This document shows positions 32,672 to 41,355 of a DNA stretch of 64,000 nucleotides, piece by piece. The stretch is from NCBI RefSeq assembly GCF_049800955.1, contig NZ_JBNAGA010000002.1, forward strand, positions 1,243,750 to 1,307,749, in the 5' to 3' direction. The stretch is from JAKVBH01 sp049800955. GTDB lineage: Bacteria; Pseudomonadota; Alphaproteobacteria; Rhodobacterales; Rhodobacteraceae. Within the stretch, counting starts at the first letter, position 1, and each line of letters begins with the position of its first letter. The position numbers and the translations under genes were made by a program. The notes under the pieces were generated by a model. The model had not been told where the DNA came from, made no database searches, and worked only from the letters and a program-made list of their open reading frames with translations.

Positions 32672-32925
32672 CTTTGCAGATGAAATTTTTGGATGCTGTG
32701 TTGGTTGGCATGGCTCCGGACACCGCAGAGACGGCCGCAGCACGGCTCGACGAGGCGATGAAAGCCGCTGCAGCCGAAGCCCGTAAGAAACGGGAAGAAT
32801 GGAAGGCTGAGCGGCGCTTGCGTCTGGCTGGAAAACTTAAGCTGTCAGACTACGAGATCAACACCATGCTCGAGGGTGCGCTTGATGAGAACACGCTTGC
32901 CGGGGACTATCAAATCGAGGTTTAG
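32668..32925 (+). CDS. Small helical linker protein between primase and helicase genes
   Basis: 85 residues from ATG 32668, coupled to the primase gene. Strongly helical and rich in A, E, K and R (AAARLDEAMKAAAAEARKKREEWKAERRLRLAGKLKLSDYEINTMLEGAL). It probably forms a long helix plus a small helical end. No family is recognised. Its place between a primase and a helicase suggests a bridging or loading role, comparable in position to the middle part of fused primase-helicases; this is inference. Confidence 0.65.
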   Translation: MTLQMKFLDAVLVGMAPDTAETAAARLDEAMKAAAAEARKKREEWKAERRLRLAGKLKLSDYEINTMLEGALDENTLAGDYQIEV

Positions 32926-32937
32926 CTGTCGCCTGAG

Positions 32938-34614
32938 ATGGACCCTATCTCCGTCTCGGTATCTGACATCTTGTCCGACAAGAAGACCTACGATCACGCG
33001 CTGACCCGAGATCCCATTGAGCCCGATTATGACGGCGGACGCATCGTCGGAAAGCTTTTTCTGAACGAAGACAATCCGGTTCTTGTGTCACAAGCGCGCG
33101 GCGGCGCCACTTATCAGCTTCTCCCAGAAGCCGACAAATCTGGCGTGACTCGGATTTCGATCGAATACAGCCCCGAACGCAACGCCCAGTTCATTGATGA
33201 ATGCATCACGCAGATGCATCAGACCGGCGTGTTCTTCAGGTCGGGAATGACGATCGTTCATGTGCGGAACGGCCGCGCCGATCCGGTGAGTGAACCACGG
33301 CTCGCATATGAGCTTTCGAAACTCGTGCTGCCTTATCAAGTCAAGACCACGCGCCTAGGTGAAACCCGTTCGACCATCAGGTTCGATCGCAATTTGCTCG
33401 GGCAGATCATGGAAGTGGCTCCAGATCGGCTGCCCGTCCTCAATGGTTTTGCTGATCATCCCCTGCTGCTGCCAGATGGGTCATTGATTACGAAGCCTGG
33501 TTATGACGCAGCTTCAGGGCTTTTCATTTTGAATGGTGCGGCACGGTTTCCGCCGATCTATTCGGAGCCGACGGAAGCACAGCTCAAAGAAGCCGTTGCC
33601 ACCTGCATGAAACCTTTCCAAGGCTACCATTTCGATGATGACTTCGGAATGACCGCGACCATCTTTGCAGTGATGCTCGCTGTGCTTCGCCCTTTATTCT
33701 CCTTTTCCCCGATGATTGTAACCACTACTCTCAAAACTGGCGTCGGAAAGGGCTACCTTCAGCAAGCGCTTGCGATAATACGCACCGGTGCAATGCCGGA
33801 GCTGCGCAATATCGAGCGCAAGAATCTGAGCGAGTTCCGGAAAACGCTCTTTACCCTGCTCTATGAGAGTAATTGCGTTATCGCACTCGATAACATGGAT
33901 GGTGTGGTGAACAACGAAACACTGTCATCATTCATCACCGCGCCCGTCTGGTCCGATCGCATCCTTGGACTGAGTAAGAGCGGCGGTGCATTGAGAAACG
34001 ATGCACTTCTACTGCTGAACGGCTGTCGCGTGGAGCTTGGCAAGAACATTGCTCGAAAGGTGCTTCGGATCGGGTTGACCGAAGCAGGCGAAGGTCACCG
34101 GTTTCGCGACTTCGGGTTCCTTCCTCACAAAGAAGCTCTGAGCACACGTAAGAACATCATCGCGGCCGTTCTGACCATTGCATCTCATGCGCAGCGGTGC
34201 TCCAGGCCACAGGGGACGATCGGATCGTTTGAAGAAGTCAATGATCTGATCCGCGTGCCTTTGGCAGACATCGCAGCTCGCCTTCCGGAGCTTGGTCTGC
34301 GAGATCCTTTGGGACTCTTCGAGGCAACGGTCGAGAATGATGTCGACAGCCCTGAAGAGGCCGACATTTTTGCCCACATTCACGACGCCATGGAAGACAC
34401 GGAATTCAGTTCGCGGGAACTGCGCCAAAAAATGTGGACATACATGACTCTCGAAGCTGCGTTCAAAGAGTTTTCAGCAACCTCTCCGACGCTCTCCGCT
34501 CATTCCGTCGGTGCAATTCTGAACCAGCTTCGGGATGAGCCGAGGGGCGGTCTTATCCTACGCGCGCGCAAACTGGGTGGCAAGAATTTGTGGCGGATTG
34601 AAGAGGTGAAATAG
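32938..34614 (+). CDS. Satellite-type helicase/ATPase
   Basis: 558 residues. The ATPase core in the second half has a P-loop-like MIVTTTLKTGVGKGYLQQAL near residue 268 (GVGKG; the usual S/T after GK is G) and a Walker B NCVIALDNMDGV near 320. The C-terminal ~90 residues look like a winged helix. This fits SF3/D5-like replicative helicases of satellites and plasmids. It is 12 bases downstream of the small linker gene. The altered P-loop position is worth noting but may be a family trait. Confidence 0.72.
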   Translation: MDPISVSVSDILSDKKTYDHALTRDPIEPDYDGGRIVGKLFLNEDNPVLVSQARGGATYQLLPEADKSGVTRISIEYSPERNAQFIDECITQMHQTGVFFRSGMTIVHVRNGRADPVSEPRLAYELSKLVLPYQVKTTRLGETRSTIRFDRNLLGQIMEVAPDRLPVLNGFADHPLLLPDGSLITKPGYDAASGLFILNGAARFPPIYSEPTEAQLKEAVATCMKPFQGYHFDDDFGMTATIFAVMLAVLRPLFSFSPMIVTTTLKTGVGKGYLQQALAIIRTGAMPELRNIERKNLSEFRKTLFTLLYESNCVIALDNMDGVVNNETLSSFITAPVWSDRILGLSKSGGALRNDALLLLNGCRVELGKNIARKVLRIGLTEAGEGHRFRDFGFLPHKEALSTRKNIIAAVLTIASHAQRCSRPQGTIGSFEEVNDLIRVPLADIAARLPELGLRDPLGLFEATVENDVDSPEEADIFAHIHDAMEDTEFSSRELRQKMWTYMTLEAAFKEFSATSPTLSAHSVGAILNQLRDEPRGGLILRARKLGGKNLWRIEEVK

Positions 34615-34814
34615 CGGGTCGCCTTAAACAAATATAAACGTTATCAACGCCTTATGTGGCAAAGGCGCCACACGTTCAGGTTGCGTAAGGGGTGGGCTGT
34701 GAAAGCGAAACCAGCTCTATTGAAGGTCGCTCACCAAACGCGTAGCTGAGAAATCCGGTCTCGTCGATACGAGTAGTTCGGTACCTATCAGAAACGCAAC
34801 AAAGGGACATCTTC

Positions 34815-35291
34815 ATGCGTGCCGTCAGCACTATTCGCCGTTTTCCAGCCACCACTTTTACCATCGCGCTTCTGGCCCTGGCCGGCTGCGAAACGGCCAC
34901 AGTTGCTGAGGTCGAAACTCCCGCTGGACCGGATACACCAATCGACGCTGCTGCGCTGATCTCATCCGCGACCGTGGGTGGAGATGGCAAGAATGAGTTA
35001 TGACTGCTCAACGCAGCGCAAGATGGCTTTATCATTTTCGAAGGAGGGCGCGCAGAATATAAGGCGTTCCGCGCAAGGGGGGACCTGACTGAATTCACTT
35101 CGGTGTCCAGCGTGGTGGGCAATGAGGTCTGTCTTGCCAAGACGGAACACTGGAGCGGAGTTTGCTTTGAGCTTTGGCAAAAGGCCGATGGTCGAATTCA
35201 AGTGCGATATAAATTCGGAAACCGCGCTGGCGGTCGGATGGTTGTGCAGGGGCTCCGTATGCCGACGCCAGATGCGCTCGCAACCCAATAG
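34815..35291 (+). pseudogene. Lipoprotein gene with an in-frame TGA
   Basis: ATG 34815, behind AAAGGGA, starts a lipoprotein signal (FTIALLALAGC, lipobox LAGC). The frame hits TGA at 35001-35003 and continues in the same frame to TAG 35289-35291. The second part reads as a folded domain (LLNAAQDGFIIFEGGRAEYKAF ... EHWSGVCFELWQKADGRIQVRYKFGNR) with two cysteines. The context KNEL-stop-LLNA suggests a lost tryptophan (TGG to TGA). If functional, the whole would be a 158-residue surface lipoprotein. Family not recognised. Confidence 0.6.
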
Positions 35292-35319
35292 AATCAGTCG
35301 TACGAATTTAGGAAGAACT

Positions 35320-36531
35320 ATGATCAAGCTATCGCGCTCCGCGTCGCTCGGCATTCTGCTGGCGGCCACTGCAACTTCGACACATGCGCTCGAGCTGTTG
35401 GACGGAACATACAGGGCAAAAAATGACGGGGGCACGGGCTTGCTCACGATTAGGGATGGCCATGCAAGCCTCGGCATCACCGGCAACGGGTGCGTCGGCG
35501 CGCTCGAGGGGCCGCTGCGCAGCAACTCCGACGGAACGCTCAGCTTCCGCCAGCAGATGGGCAACGCGTCTTGCGAGTTGACTCTTCAGGACAGCGACAG
35601 CGGGTTGGCGTGGATCGATCCGGGAAGTGGATGCAGCTATTTCCGTGGTGCGTCGTGCAGCTTTGCGGGCCTGGTTGTCGAGCGCACCGTGCCGCGGGCG
35701 ACGGACGCACTAGATGCAGCCTTCAGGCAAATGGACGAAGCCGCCCGCCGCGCTATCCAACAGGCACTGAAGGATCGCGGCTTCTACAGCGGCGCGATCG
35801 ACGGCATCACAGGCAGCAACACGCGCGGTGCGATCATTCAAGCAGGTGAGGCAGCGCTCGCGGGCGGAGCGAACCTGCGTCTTGATCGCGTGGGTGATGT
35901 CCGGGCTTTTCTCATGAGCTTGATCGAGGGTGAGCCGGTGTCTGAACAGCCGTTCTTTGGCACCTGGGAGTGCGAAGGATCGACCTATGTTTTTGGTTCG
36001 GATGGGTATCAAAATACACCCCAGCGCGAGCCGTTGCCCTACCGTGAAGTGAGGGAATTCACGCCCGGAATTTTTGGGGTCACATTTGTGGATGGCTATC
36101 GTCTCGGACTGATGGACGTGACGGCCGACAGCATGACCTGGTCATCCCCGGCCTCGGGCGACACCTTCTCTTGCACGCGGTCAGCTAATAATGATCAAGC
36201 CGTGCCTTCGGCAACGGCAGATCCCGTGCCGTCGGAGCGTTCAGCTCGAGAAACTGAAACCGATGAGCAAACCGCCCTGCCTTATCTCGGCCGTTGGAGC
36301 TGCACATCTGGCGGAATGGGCACGCTCACATTCGCCTTTACCGAGAGCGCTGCGACCGTGGAAGAGATGGGGCGCACGACCACCTACGACGAGGTGCGCC
36401 CGCTGGGATCAAACGGGACTGCGTTTCGATTTGAGTTCACTGACGGTCAGATCGCGCATGTATTCGAAGCCGACGACCAAGGCATTATCTTGGACGCCGC
36501 CGGGGAAGTCTTTGAATGCACAGCTAACTGA
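35320..36531 (+). CDS. Secreted protein with a peptidoglycan-binding-like domain
   Basis: 403 residues from ATG 35320 with AGGAAG 5 bases upstream. Signal peptide MIKLSRSASLGILLAATATSTHA. A cysteine-containing beta-rich domain follows (~25-125), then a PG_binding_1-like helical repeat near residue 145 (AIQQALKDRGFYSGAIDGITGSNTRGAI). Two similar beta domains close the protein (FGTWECEGSTYVFGSDG and LGRWSCTSGGMGTLTFAF), each with a cysteine pair. It is a periplasmic or secreted cell-wall-associated cargo protein 28 bases after the lipoprotein gene. No catalytic domain is seen. Confidence 0.8.
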   Translation: MIKLSRSASLGILLAATATSTHALELLDGTYRAKNDGGTGLLTIRDGHASLGITGNGCVGALEGPLRSNSDGTLSFRQQMGNASCELTLQDSDSGLAWIDPGSGCSYFRGASCSFAGLVVERTVPRATDALDAAFRQMDEAARRAIQQALKDRGFYSGAIDGITGSNTRGAIIQAGEAALAGGANLRLDRVGDVRAFLMSLIEGEPVSEQPFFGTWECEGSTYVFGSDGYQNTPQREPLPYREVREFTPGIFGVTFVDGYRLGLMDVTADSMTWSSPASGDTFSCTRSANNDQAVPSATADPVPSERSARETETDEQTALPYLGRWSCTSGGMGTLTFAFTESAATVEEMGRTTTYDEVRPLGSNGTAFRFEFTDGQIAHVFEADDQGIILDAAGEVFECTAN

Positions 36532-36869
36532 CGGACACGCAAAAGACATCGACTGCGCAAAAGTCACTGATCGTTTAATAACTCGGTCCAACTGCTTCGT
36601 GTTGTTGAACGATCAAGCAGGGTCCGTTTTCAGCGCGACCCGGTGACGCTCGCGAGGCATCTGGATGAGGAAACAGCAATCAGCTTGTGCCAGTTCATCA
36701 CCGCTCCATAGCCCAGAGAATTTGTTGTAGCAGCGCGAAAGCTTTCTCTTTGCTCGCATGTACCAGTCGCGCGGCGCAGCTTGTGGATTTTTTCATCTCT
36801 AAGCGAAAAAAATCAAAAAAGAGTATTCGAAAATATTGCGCATGGAAATTTGAGGCATACTTAAAAGTT
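36532..36869. other. Gene-free stretch with possible promoter for the hairpin RNA
   Basis: No credible gene. The right part is AT-rich. TTGCGC (36836-36841), 16 bases, then TACTTA (36858-36863) could be a weak promoter starting near 36870, at the first hairpin of the RNA described next. Confidence 0.35.
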
Positions 36870-37011
36870 GTAGCCACCGAGTTGGTGGCCTGGTAGCCGC
36901 CGAGTGGTGGCTTAGAGGCAAAGCAGCTTGCTTTCGCATGGTCGCCGCCGCTAGGGCGGCTTAGAGACTGAAGCATCTGCTCTGTTAGATCGCCGCCGTG
37001 TGGGCGGATAG
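36870..37011 (+). ncRNA. Tandem-hairpin repeat RNA, unrecognised
   Basis: Four successive GC hairpins: GCCACC/GGTGGC (36873-36889), GCCGCC/GGTGGC (36896-36912), GCCGCC/GGCGGC (36944-36960), CGCCGCC/GGGCGG (36991-37007). The middle two belong to a repeated 48-49-base unit (36893-36940 and 36941-36989) sharing GT-x-GCCGCCG ... GGCTTAGAG and a second small hairpin (AAAGCA-GCT-TGCTTT; AGCA-TC-TGCT). Stem pairs are kept where bases differ (GGT versus GGC). An intrinsic terminator follows at once. This looks like a structured non-coding RNA of about 170 bases on the plus strand, convergent with the DUF4268 gene. Confidence 0.65.
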
Positions 37012-37044
37012 GAGGCCTCTCTTCGGAGAGGCCTCTTTCCTTTT
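37012..37044 (+). terminator. Intrinsic terminator with TTCG loop
   Basis: GAGGCCTCTC (37012-37021), loop TTCG region, GAGAGGCCTC (37026-37035), then TTTCCTTTT. A strong plus-strand terminator that closes the tandem-hairpin RNA. The stem may also stop the converging operon from the other side, although no T-run follows there. Confidence 0.85.
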
Positions 37045-37062
37045 GGTCGGAACCAATTCTTG

Positions 37063-38199
37063 CTAGGTGATCTCGTCTTGAGATCGGACCTGCCGATTCA
37101 GGCGCGAAAGCGGTTCGCTGAAGGCAGCTTCCAGATTTTGGATATGATCCGCAAGCCAACCTATCATCTCAGGCCATGTTTCCCGGTTGAAACCGTCAAA
37201 GGGTTGAGCGTAGACGATGCGGCTTGCCTTTTTGTCGTCCATGCGTCGCCAATCAAGCTCAGCACCGAACGCCGCCTCGACCGAATCTTTCTGTCCGTAT
37301 AATTGATCGAACAGCCATTTGTTCTCTGCGGTTTCTGACCGCTGCAAGCTTATCTCGACCCGTGCTTCATCTCTGGAGAAGATCATCTGATAGGGGCAGG
37401 ACCGTGTCCCAGATCCTGCACTGAGCCAATGATCCTTGGTCGGGCTGATATTCTGGTAAAGTGTAACGCCGTCGACACGCAGCTGTTTAAGGGCAGCTTC
37501 CCAGAAGTCCACGCGCAGCTTATGTCGTTTTTTCTGTGTGTCCTGGATGGCTTTCTCTTCGTTTTCTTTGCTCGACATTCCGATCATGAAGTCCGCCGCT
37601 TCAGGCGTTGGAATGATCTGTTGAATATCGACCATCAGCTCGTCGCCAAACGAATACGGGGTCACCTTGAAACACTGTGCGCGAATTCCGCGGCTGAGAA
37701 GCCATAGGACTGTTGCAGTGGCCTCGCGCCGAAAATTGGCTGCTATGAAGATCATCCGCTGTTCATTGCCTGGGTTGAGGACGGTTTCTTCCAATTCCTC
37801 AACCTCCATGAACTCGCAAATCCGCACGGCCGCATTGCCGCCGCCCGCATAGCGGTCGAGGTATTGCTGATAGATATCGACGATCTGCGTCTTGGTCAGG
37901 CCCGAGACATACGCGGTGTCTTTCAGCGCCTGCCACGTCACATCTCTCCCGCTGTCATCAAGCTTGTTCTCGATCACAACGAGGTTGCCGTCCTTGTCGA
38001 GCGCCAAGAGATCCAGGCGTTCGCGAGTTTCATCAAACCCGTCGAACTCCTTCTGAATGATCAGCAATTCCTCACCGAGGGCGTCAGGTTGATTAGCCAG
38101 CCACTCCTGCAAGTGGTCACGCTCGCGCAGGTTCAAGTCAGAAAAGCGCTTCTGGGTCAGGCGGGACAAACGGTTTTGGTTCAAATCAACGCGGAACAT
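37063..38199 (-). CDS. DUF4268 protein, second copy
   Basis: 378 residues, last gene of the operon. The N-terminal NucS/DUF91-like domain (ERLDLLALDKDGNLVVIENKLDDSGRD) is almost the same as in the protein at 19109-20248 in element A, with about 14 differences in ~234 residues. The C-terminal DUF4268 part is much more diverged (DFWEAALKQLRVDGVTLYQNISPTKDHWLSAGSGTR). It lies 20 bases downstream of the Res gene. The same nuclease-like module thus serves a type I and a type III system. Its C-terminus may recognise a system-specific partner. Confidence 0.85.
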   Translation of the reverse strand: MFRVDLNQNRLSRLTQKRFSDLNLRERDHLQEWLANQPDALGEELLIIQKEFDGFDETRERLDLLALDKDGNLVVIENKLDDSGRDVTWQALKDTAYVSGLTKTQIVDIYQQYLDRYAGGGNAAVRICEFMEVEELEETVLNPGNEQRMIFIAANFRREATATVLWLLSRGIRAQCFKVTPYSFGDELMVDIQQIIPTPEAADFMIGMSSKENEEKAIQDTQKKRHKLRVDFWEAALKQLRVDGVTLYQNISPTKDHWLSAGSGTRSCPYQMIFSRDEARVEISLQRSETAENKWLFDQLYGQKDSVEAAFGAELDWRRMDDKKASRIVYAQPFDGFNRETWPEMIGWLADHIQNLEAAFSEPLSRLNRQVRSQDEIT

Positions 38200-38219
38200 A
38201 GGCTATCTCCAAAGCATCG

Positions 38220-41200
38220 CTAGGTGCCCCGAACTGCAGACATGAGCTCAGAAAAGTCTGACACAACGTCATACTTTACCCGGTCATTCGGGACGCTGTT
38301 CGCAATCTCCTCGAAGAACTTTCTGGCGCACTTGATTTTTTCTCGCTCCAACTCGCGGAACTTGAGGGACGGCTGTGAGCCCTTTGTTTCCGCAACAAAA
38401 TATATGTGCTGCACGGATTGCTCTTTGAAAGCTATCGCCCAGTCGGGATTGTAGTCACCGACGGGCGTGGGGATCAGAAACCCTTGTGGTAGTTTGGAGT
38501 AGACGATGATTTCATCGCTTGTATCCAAGTCTTCTACAAATTTTCGTTCGACCCCGGAGTCGACGACAGCATAGTCGTAAACGTGGTTTCGCAACTTCCC
38601 GACGGCTTGCGTCAGGTCGGTGCCACTCTGGGTCGCGGGGAAAATATCGGTGTCGTATCTATCGGCAGTTGCATCATAGGTCAGATGCTCGATGACAGTC
38701 GTGGCCTTCTGCTCTTTGATTATGCGTGAGGCCTCAGAGATAAACTGTTCCGGATTGGCCTGAAACGTCGAGAACTTCGCAGCGCTCATTCCCGTCAGAA
38801 TTTTCCCGATCGTCCCGCGCGTCAAGTCCGCACCTTCGGCAAGTTTGCCGATAACATCATATGAAACAAGCGAGTGGGCAGAGCCGCTTTCCTCACTGCG
38901 TATACCCGATTGCTTGAACGCAGCTCCGGTTCGAAGCTGAGCCTCAGTCAGCTCATCCGAAAGTGTGCCTTCCGTAACGACGTATTGCAGAGGCGAGACA
39001 ACGAGATCCCGATCCAAAGCATCGATGCAGCGTCTGACCAGATCGTTGGAGTCAAATTCAACCTGATAGACTGCTTTCCGGTTGATGCGCTGCCAGAGTT
39101 TCTGAAACTCCTTCTTTTCGAAGTTCTTGTTTCGCGGGATGGCTTTGGGTTTGCGGCCATCGCCCATCATGTTCTCGAGCTGGGTGCCGTTGAAGACGGT
39201 ATCGATCAGCTGCAGGATCTGTTCCTGATAATCGAGCAGTTCTTCGGGCAATCCAGCCAGTGTGCCCGCCTCACGCGCTTCATGATACGCTTGCGTGATG
39301 CCATCGTTGTCATCGATGTAGTCGTTTTTGATGAGATACCGCTCGATGCGTTTGGCCATGTCCTTGGATACAATGGATTCACTGCCGTTGACCGTGATCG
39401 ACTTACCTTCGAAATACTCGGCGTTCGCTTGGCGCGGGCGCTCCGACAGGTTTTCGGCGATTTCCTTCTGAAGCCCGCCGACAAAGTCTTTATAGCTTTC
39501 ACTGGCCACCACGGTCAGGACATTGATGTCATGCACGGTTGCCGCGTGATCCATACGGTCGCCGTTCTTGTTGACCGAGATGCGCAGACCCCGGCCGACC
39601 TCTTGACGACGCGATATGGTGTTGTCGCTGTGTTTGAGCATGCACATCACAAACACGTTGGGGTTATCCCAGCCCTCGCGCAACGCGGAGTGGGAGAAGA
39701 TGAACCGCGTCGGCTCTTCGAAGGAAAGCAGCCGCTCCTTGTCCTTCAGGATCAGATCGTAGGCTGAAACGTCATCCGTCAAACCGGCGAACTCACCACG
39801 CGCTTTGACCTTTGGATCAACCAGCTTGCCCTTCTTGTCGATCGAGAAGTAGCCGTTGTGGGTCGCACTGATGTCGATGCTGTCCAGGTGCTTTCGGTAG
39901 GCCTCATCCTCCAAGGGCAACTCGCCAAGATACTCGGCCTTCAGCGCTTCGTATTCCTCTTCGAAGACACGGGCATATTCGCCTTTTTCATCGTCAGCGT
40001 CATAGTCCCGATATTTTGCCACCTCGTCGATGAAGAACAGGGACAGCACCTTGATGCCCTTGGCGAACATCTGCTTTTCACGCTCCAGATGGGCCGCGAT
40101 GGTCTCGCGGATCTGAATGCGGCGAATGTCACGTTCGGTGACGTCGCCGTTGGCTTCACCGGCCTTCAGGACGGCACCGTTGGTGAAATGCACCTCATCC
40201 ACGCGCGCGTCGATGTCAGAGACGACGAAATCCCGATATTGATCAAGCCCCTTGGACAGATCAAACAGGTTGCGACCTTTCTCAACCTTCCGCAGCACCC
40301 GCTTGATGCCCGAGTTGGTTTTAACCTCCATCTCAACCCGCGCCACGGGGTCGCTTTTGGAAATCTGGATGCCCTCCAGATAGAGATACGCATTCGTGCC
40401 GGTCAGACCCTTGGCCTGAATGCCGCGCACTTCGATCTTCTTGACCAGCTTCTGGCTGAACGCATCAACCGCATCCAGACGATGCACCTTGTTGTGGATG
40501 GTCTTGTGGGTTGCGGAATAGCGCAGAATGAACAGCGGGTTGAACTTGGGCAGGGCATTTTGTGTTGCCGTGCCCTCCATCTTCTGCGGCTCATCGAGGA
40601 TCAGGATTGGGCGGTTCTTGGCGATCACGTCGATTGGCTTGCGGGACTGGAAATCATCCAGCTCTTCGTAGATCCGCCGGTTGTCGGCCCCCGACGCGTT
40701 AAACGCCTGCACGTTGATCACCATCACGTTGATGCCTGCGTCCGAGGAAAAGCTCTCCAGCTCGTGCAGCCGCTTGGAATTGTAGATGAAGAACCGCGCC
40801 TTCTTGCCGTAGCTTTCGACAAAATGCTCTGCCGTCATCTCCAGCGACTTGGCCACACCTTCTCGGATCGCAATCGACGGCACCATGATAATGAACTTGG
40901 ACCAGCCATAGCGCTTGTTCATCTCGAAGATGGACTTGATATAGCAATAGGTCTTGCCCGTGCCGGTCTCCATCTCGATGTCGAGGTTGATGGCCGCGCC
41001 CGCCTTGTAGCTCGCCTTCTTGGGCTTGCCCTTGTCATCGACAAAACTGCTGAGGCTTTCCGACAGGGGCAGGTTCTGGCGCTGCTGCACCTTGCGGATG
41101 TTTTCCAGCACTTGGCTCGCAGGCATCGCGATGTCGGCGTTGCGAAAACCGTCTTCGTCGGCCCGCATCTGCGTTCGGACACCGGGATCGATCCGGTAGA

Positions 41201-41294
41201 CTTGGGCCGCCGTGTTGGGCTGGCCTTCGAAGCAATCGACCACGGCCTCGACCGCCGCTGTCTGATAAGGTTGCGACTTGAACTTGATTTTCAT
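38220..41294 (-). CDS. res: Type III restriction enzyme Res subunit
   Basis: 1024 residues. SF2 helicase motor: Q-region QPYQTAAVEAVVDCF, Walker A METGTGKTYCYIK near residue 110, DEPQ box LILDEPQKMEG near 230 (the DExx form usual in type III Res), motif VI RRQEVGRGLRISVN near 565. The C-terminal endonuclease domain carries GDYNPDWAIAF ... YFVAETKG, a PD...ExK site near residue 950. With Mod it cuts DNA after meeting of two unmodified sites. It is separated from mod by an AlbA_2-type gene, which is not the usual mod-res order. Confidence 0.93.
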   Translation of the reverse strand: MKIKFKSQPYQTAAVEAVVDCFEGQPNTAAQVYRIDPGVRTQMRADEDGFRNADIAMPASQVLENIRKVQQRQNLPLSESLSSFVDDKGKPKKASYKAGAAINLDIEMETGTGKTYCYIKSIFEMNKRYGWSKFIIMVPSIAIREGVAKSLEMTAEHFVESYGKKARFFIYNSKRLHELESFSSDAGINVMVINVQAFNASGADNRRIYEELDDFQSRKPIDVIAKNRPILILDEPQKMEGTATQNALPKFNPLFILRYSATHKTIHNKVHRLDAVDAFSQKLVKKIEVRGIQAKGLTGTNAYLYLEGIQISKSDPVARVEMEVKTNSGIKRVLRKVEKGRNLFDLSKGLDQYRDFVVSDIDARVDEVHFTNGAVLKAGEANGDVTERDIRRIQIRETIAAHLEREKQMFAKGIKVLSLFFIDEVAKYRDYDADDEKGEYARVFEEEYEALKAEYLGELPLEDEAYRKHLDSIDISATHNGYFSIDKKGKLVDPKVKARGEFAGLTDDVSAYDLILKDKERLLSFEEPTRFIFSHSALREGWDNPNVFVMCMLKHSDNTISRRQEVGRGLRISVNKNGDRMDHAATVHDINVLTVVASESYKDFVGGLQKEIAENLSERPRQANAEYFEGKSITVNGSESIVSKDMAKRIERYLIKNDYIDDNDGITQAYHEAREAGTLAGLPEELLDYQEQILQLIDTVFNGTQLENMMGDGRKPKAIPRNKNFEKKEFQKLWQRINRKAVYQVEFDSNDLVRRCIDALDRDLVVSPLQYVVTEGTLSDELTEAQLRTGAAFKQSGIRSEESGSAHSLVSYDVIGKLAEGADLTRGTIGKILTGMSAAKFSTFQANPEQFISEASRIIKEQKATTVIEHLTYDATADRYDTDIFPATQSGTDLTQAVGKLRNHVYDYAVVDSGVERKFVEDLDTSDEIIVYSKLPQGFLIPTPVGDYNPDWAIAFKEQSVQHIYFVAETKGSQPSLKFRELEREKIKCARKFFEEIANSVPNDRVKYDVVSDFSELMSAVRGT

Positions 41295-41355
41295 GCACGA
41301 CGCTTTCTTAAATTCGGCGTTTCTTTCTTATTTTCTTTCTTAGAGTGTTCCCGTT

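Noticed and set aside
36870..37011. Short CRISPR array
   Set aside because: The repeated units are adjacent hairpins without unrelated spacers, and no cas genes are present.
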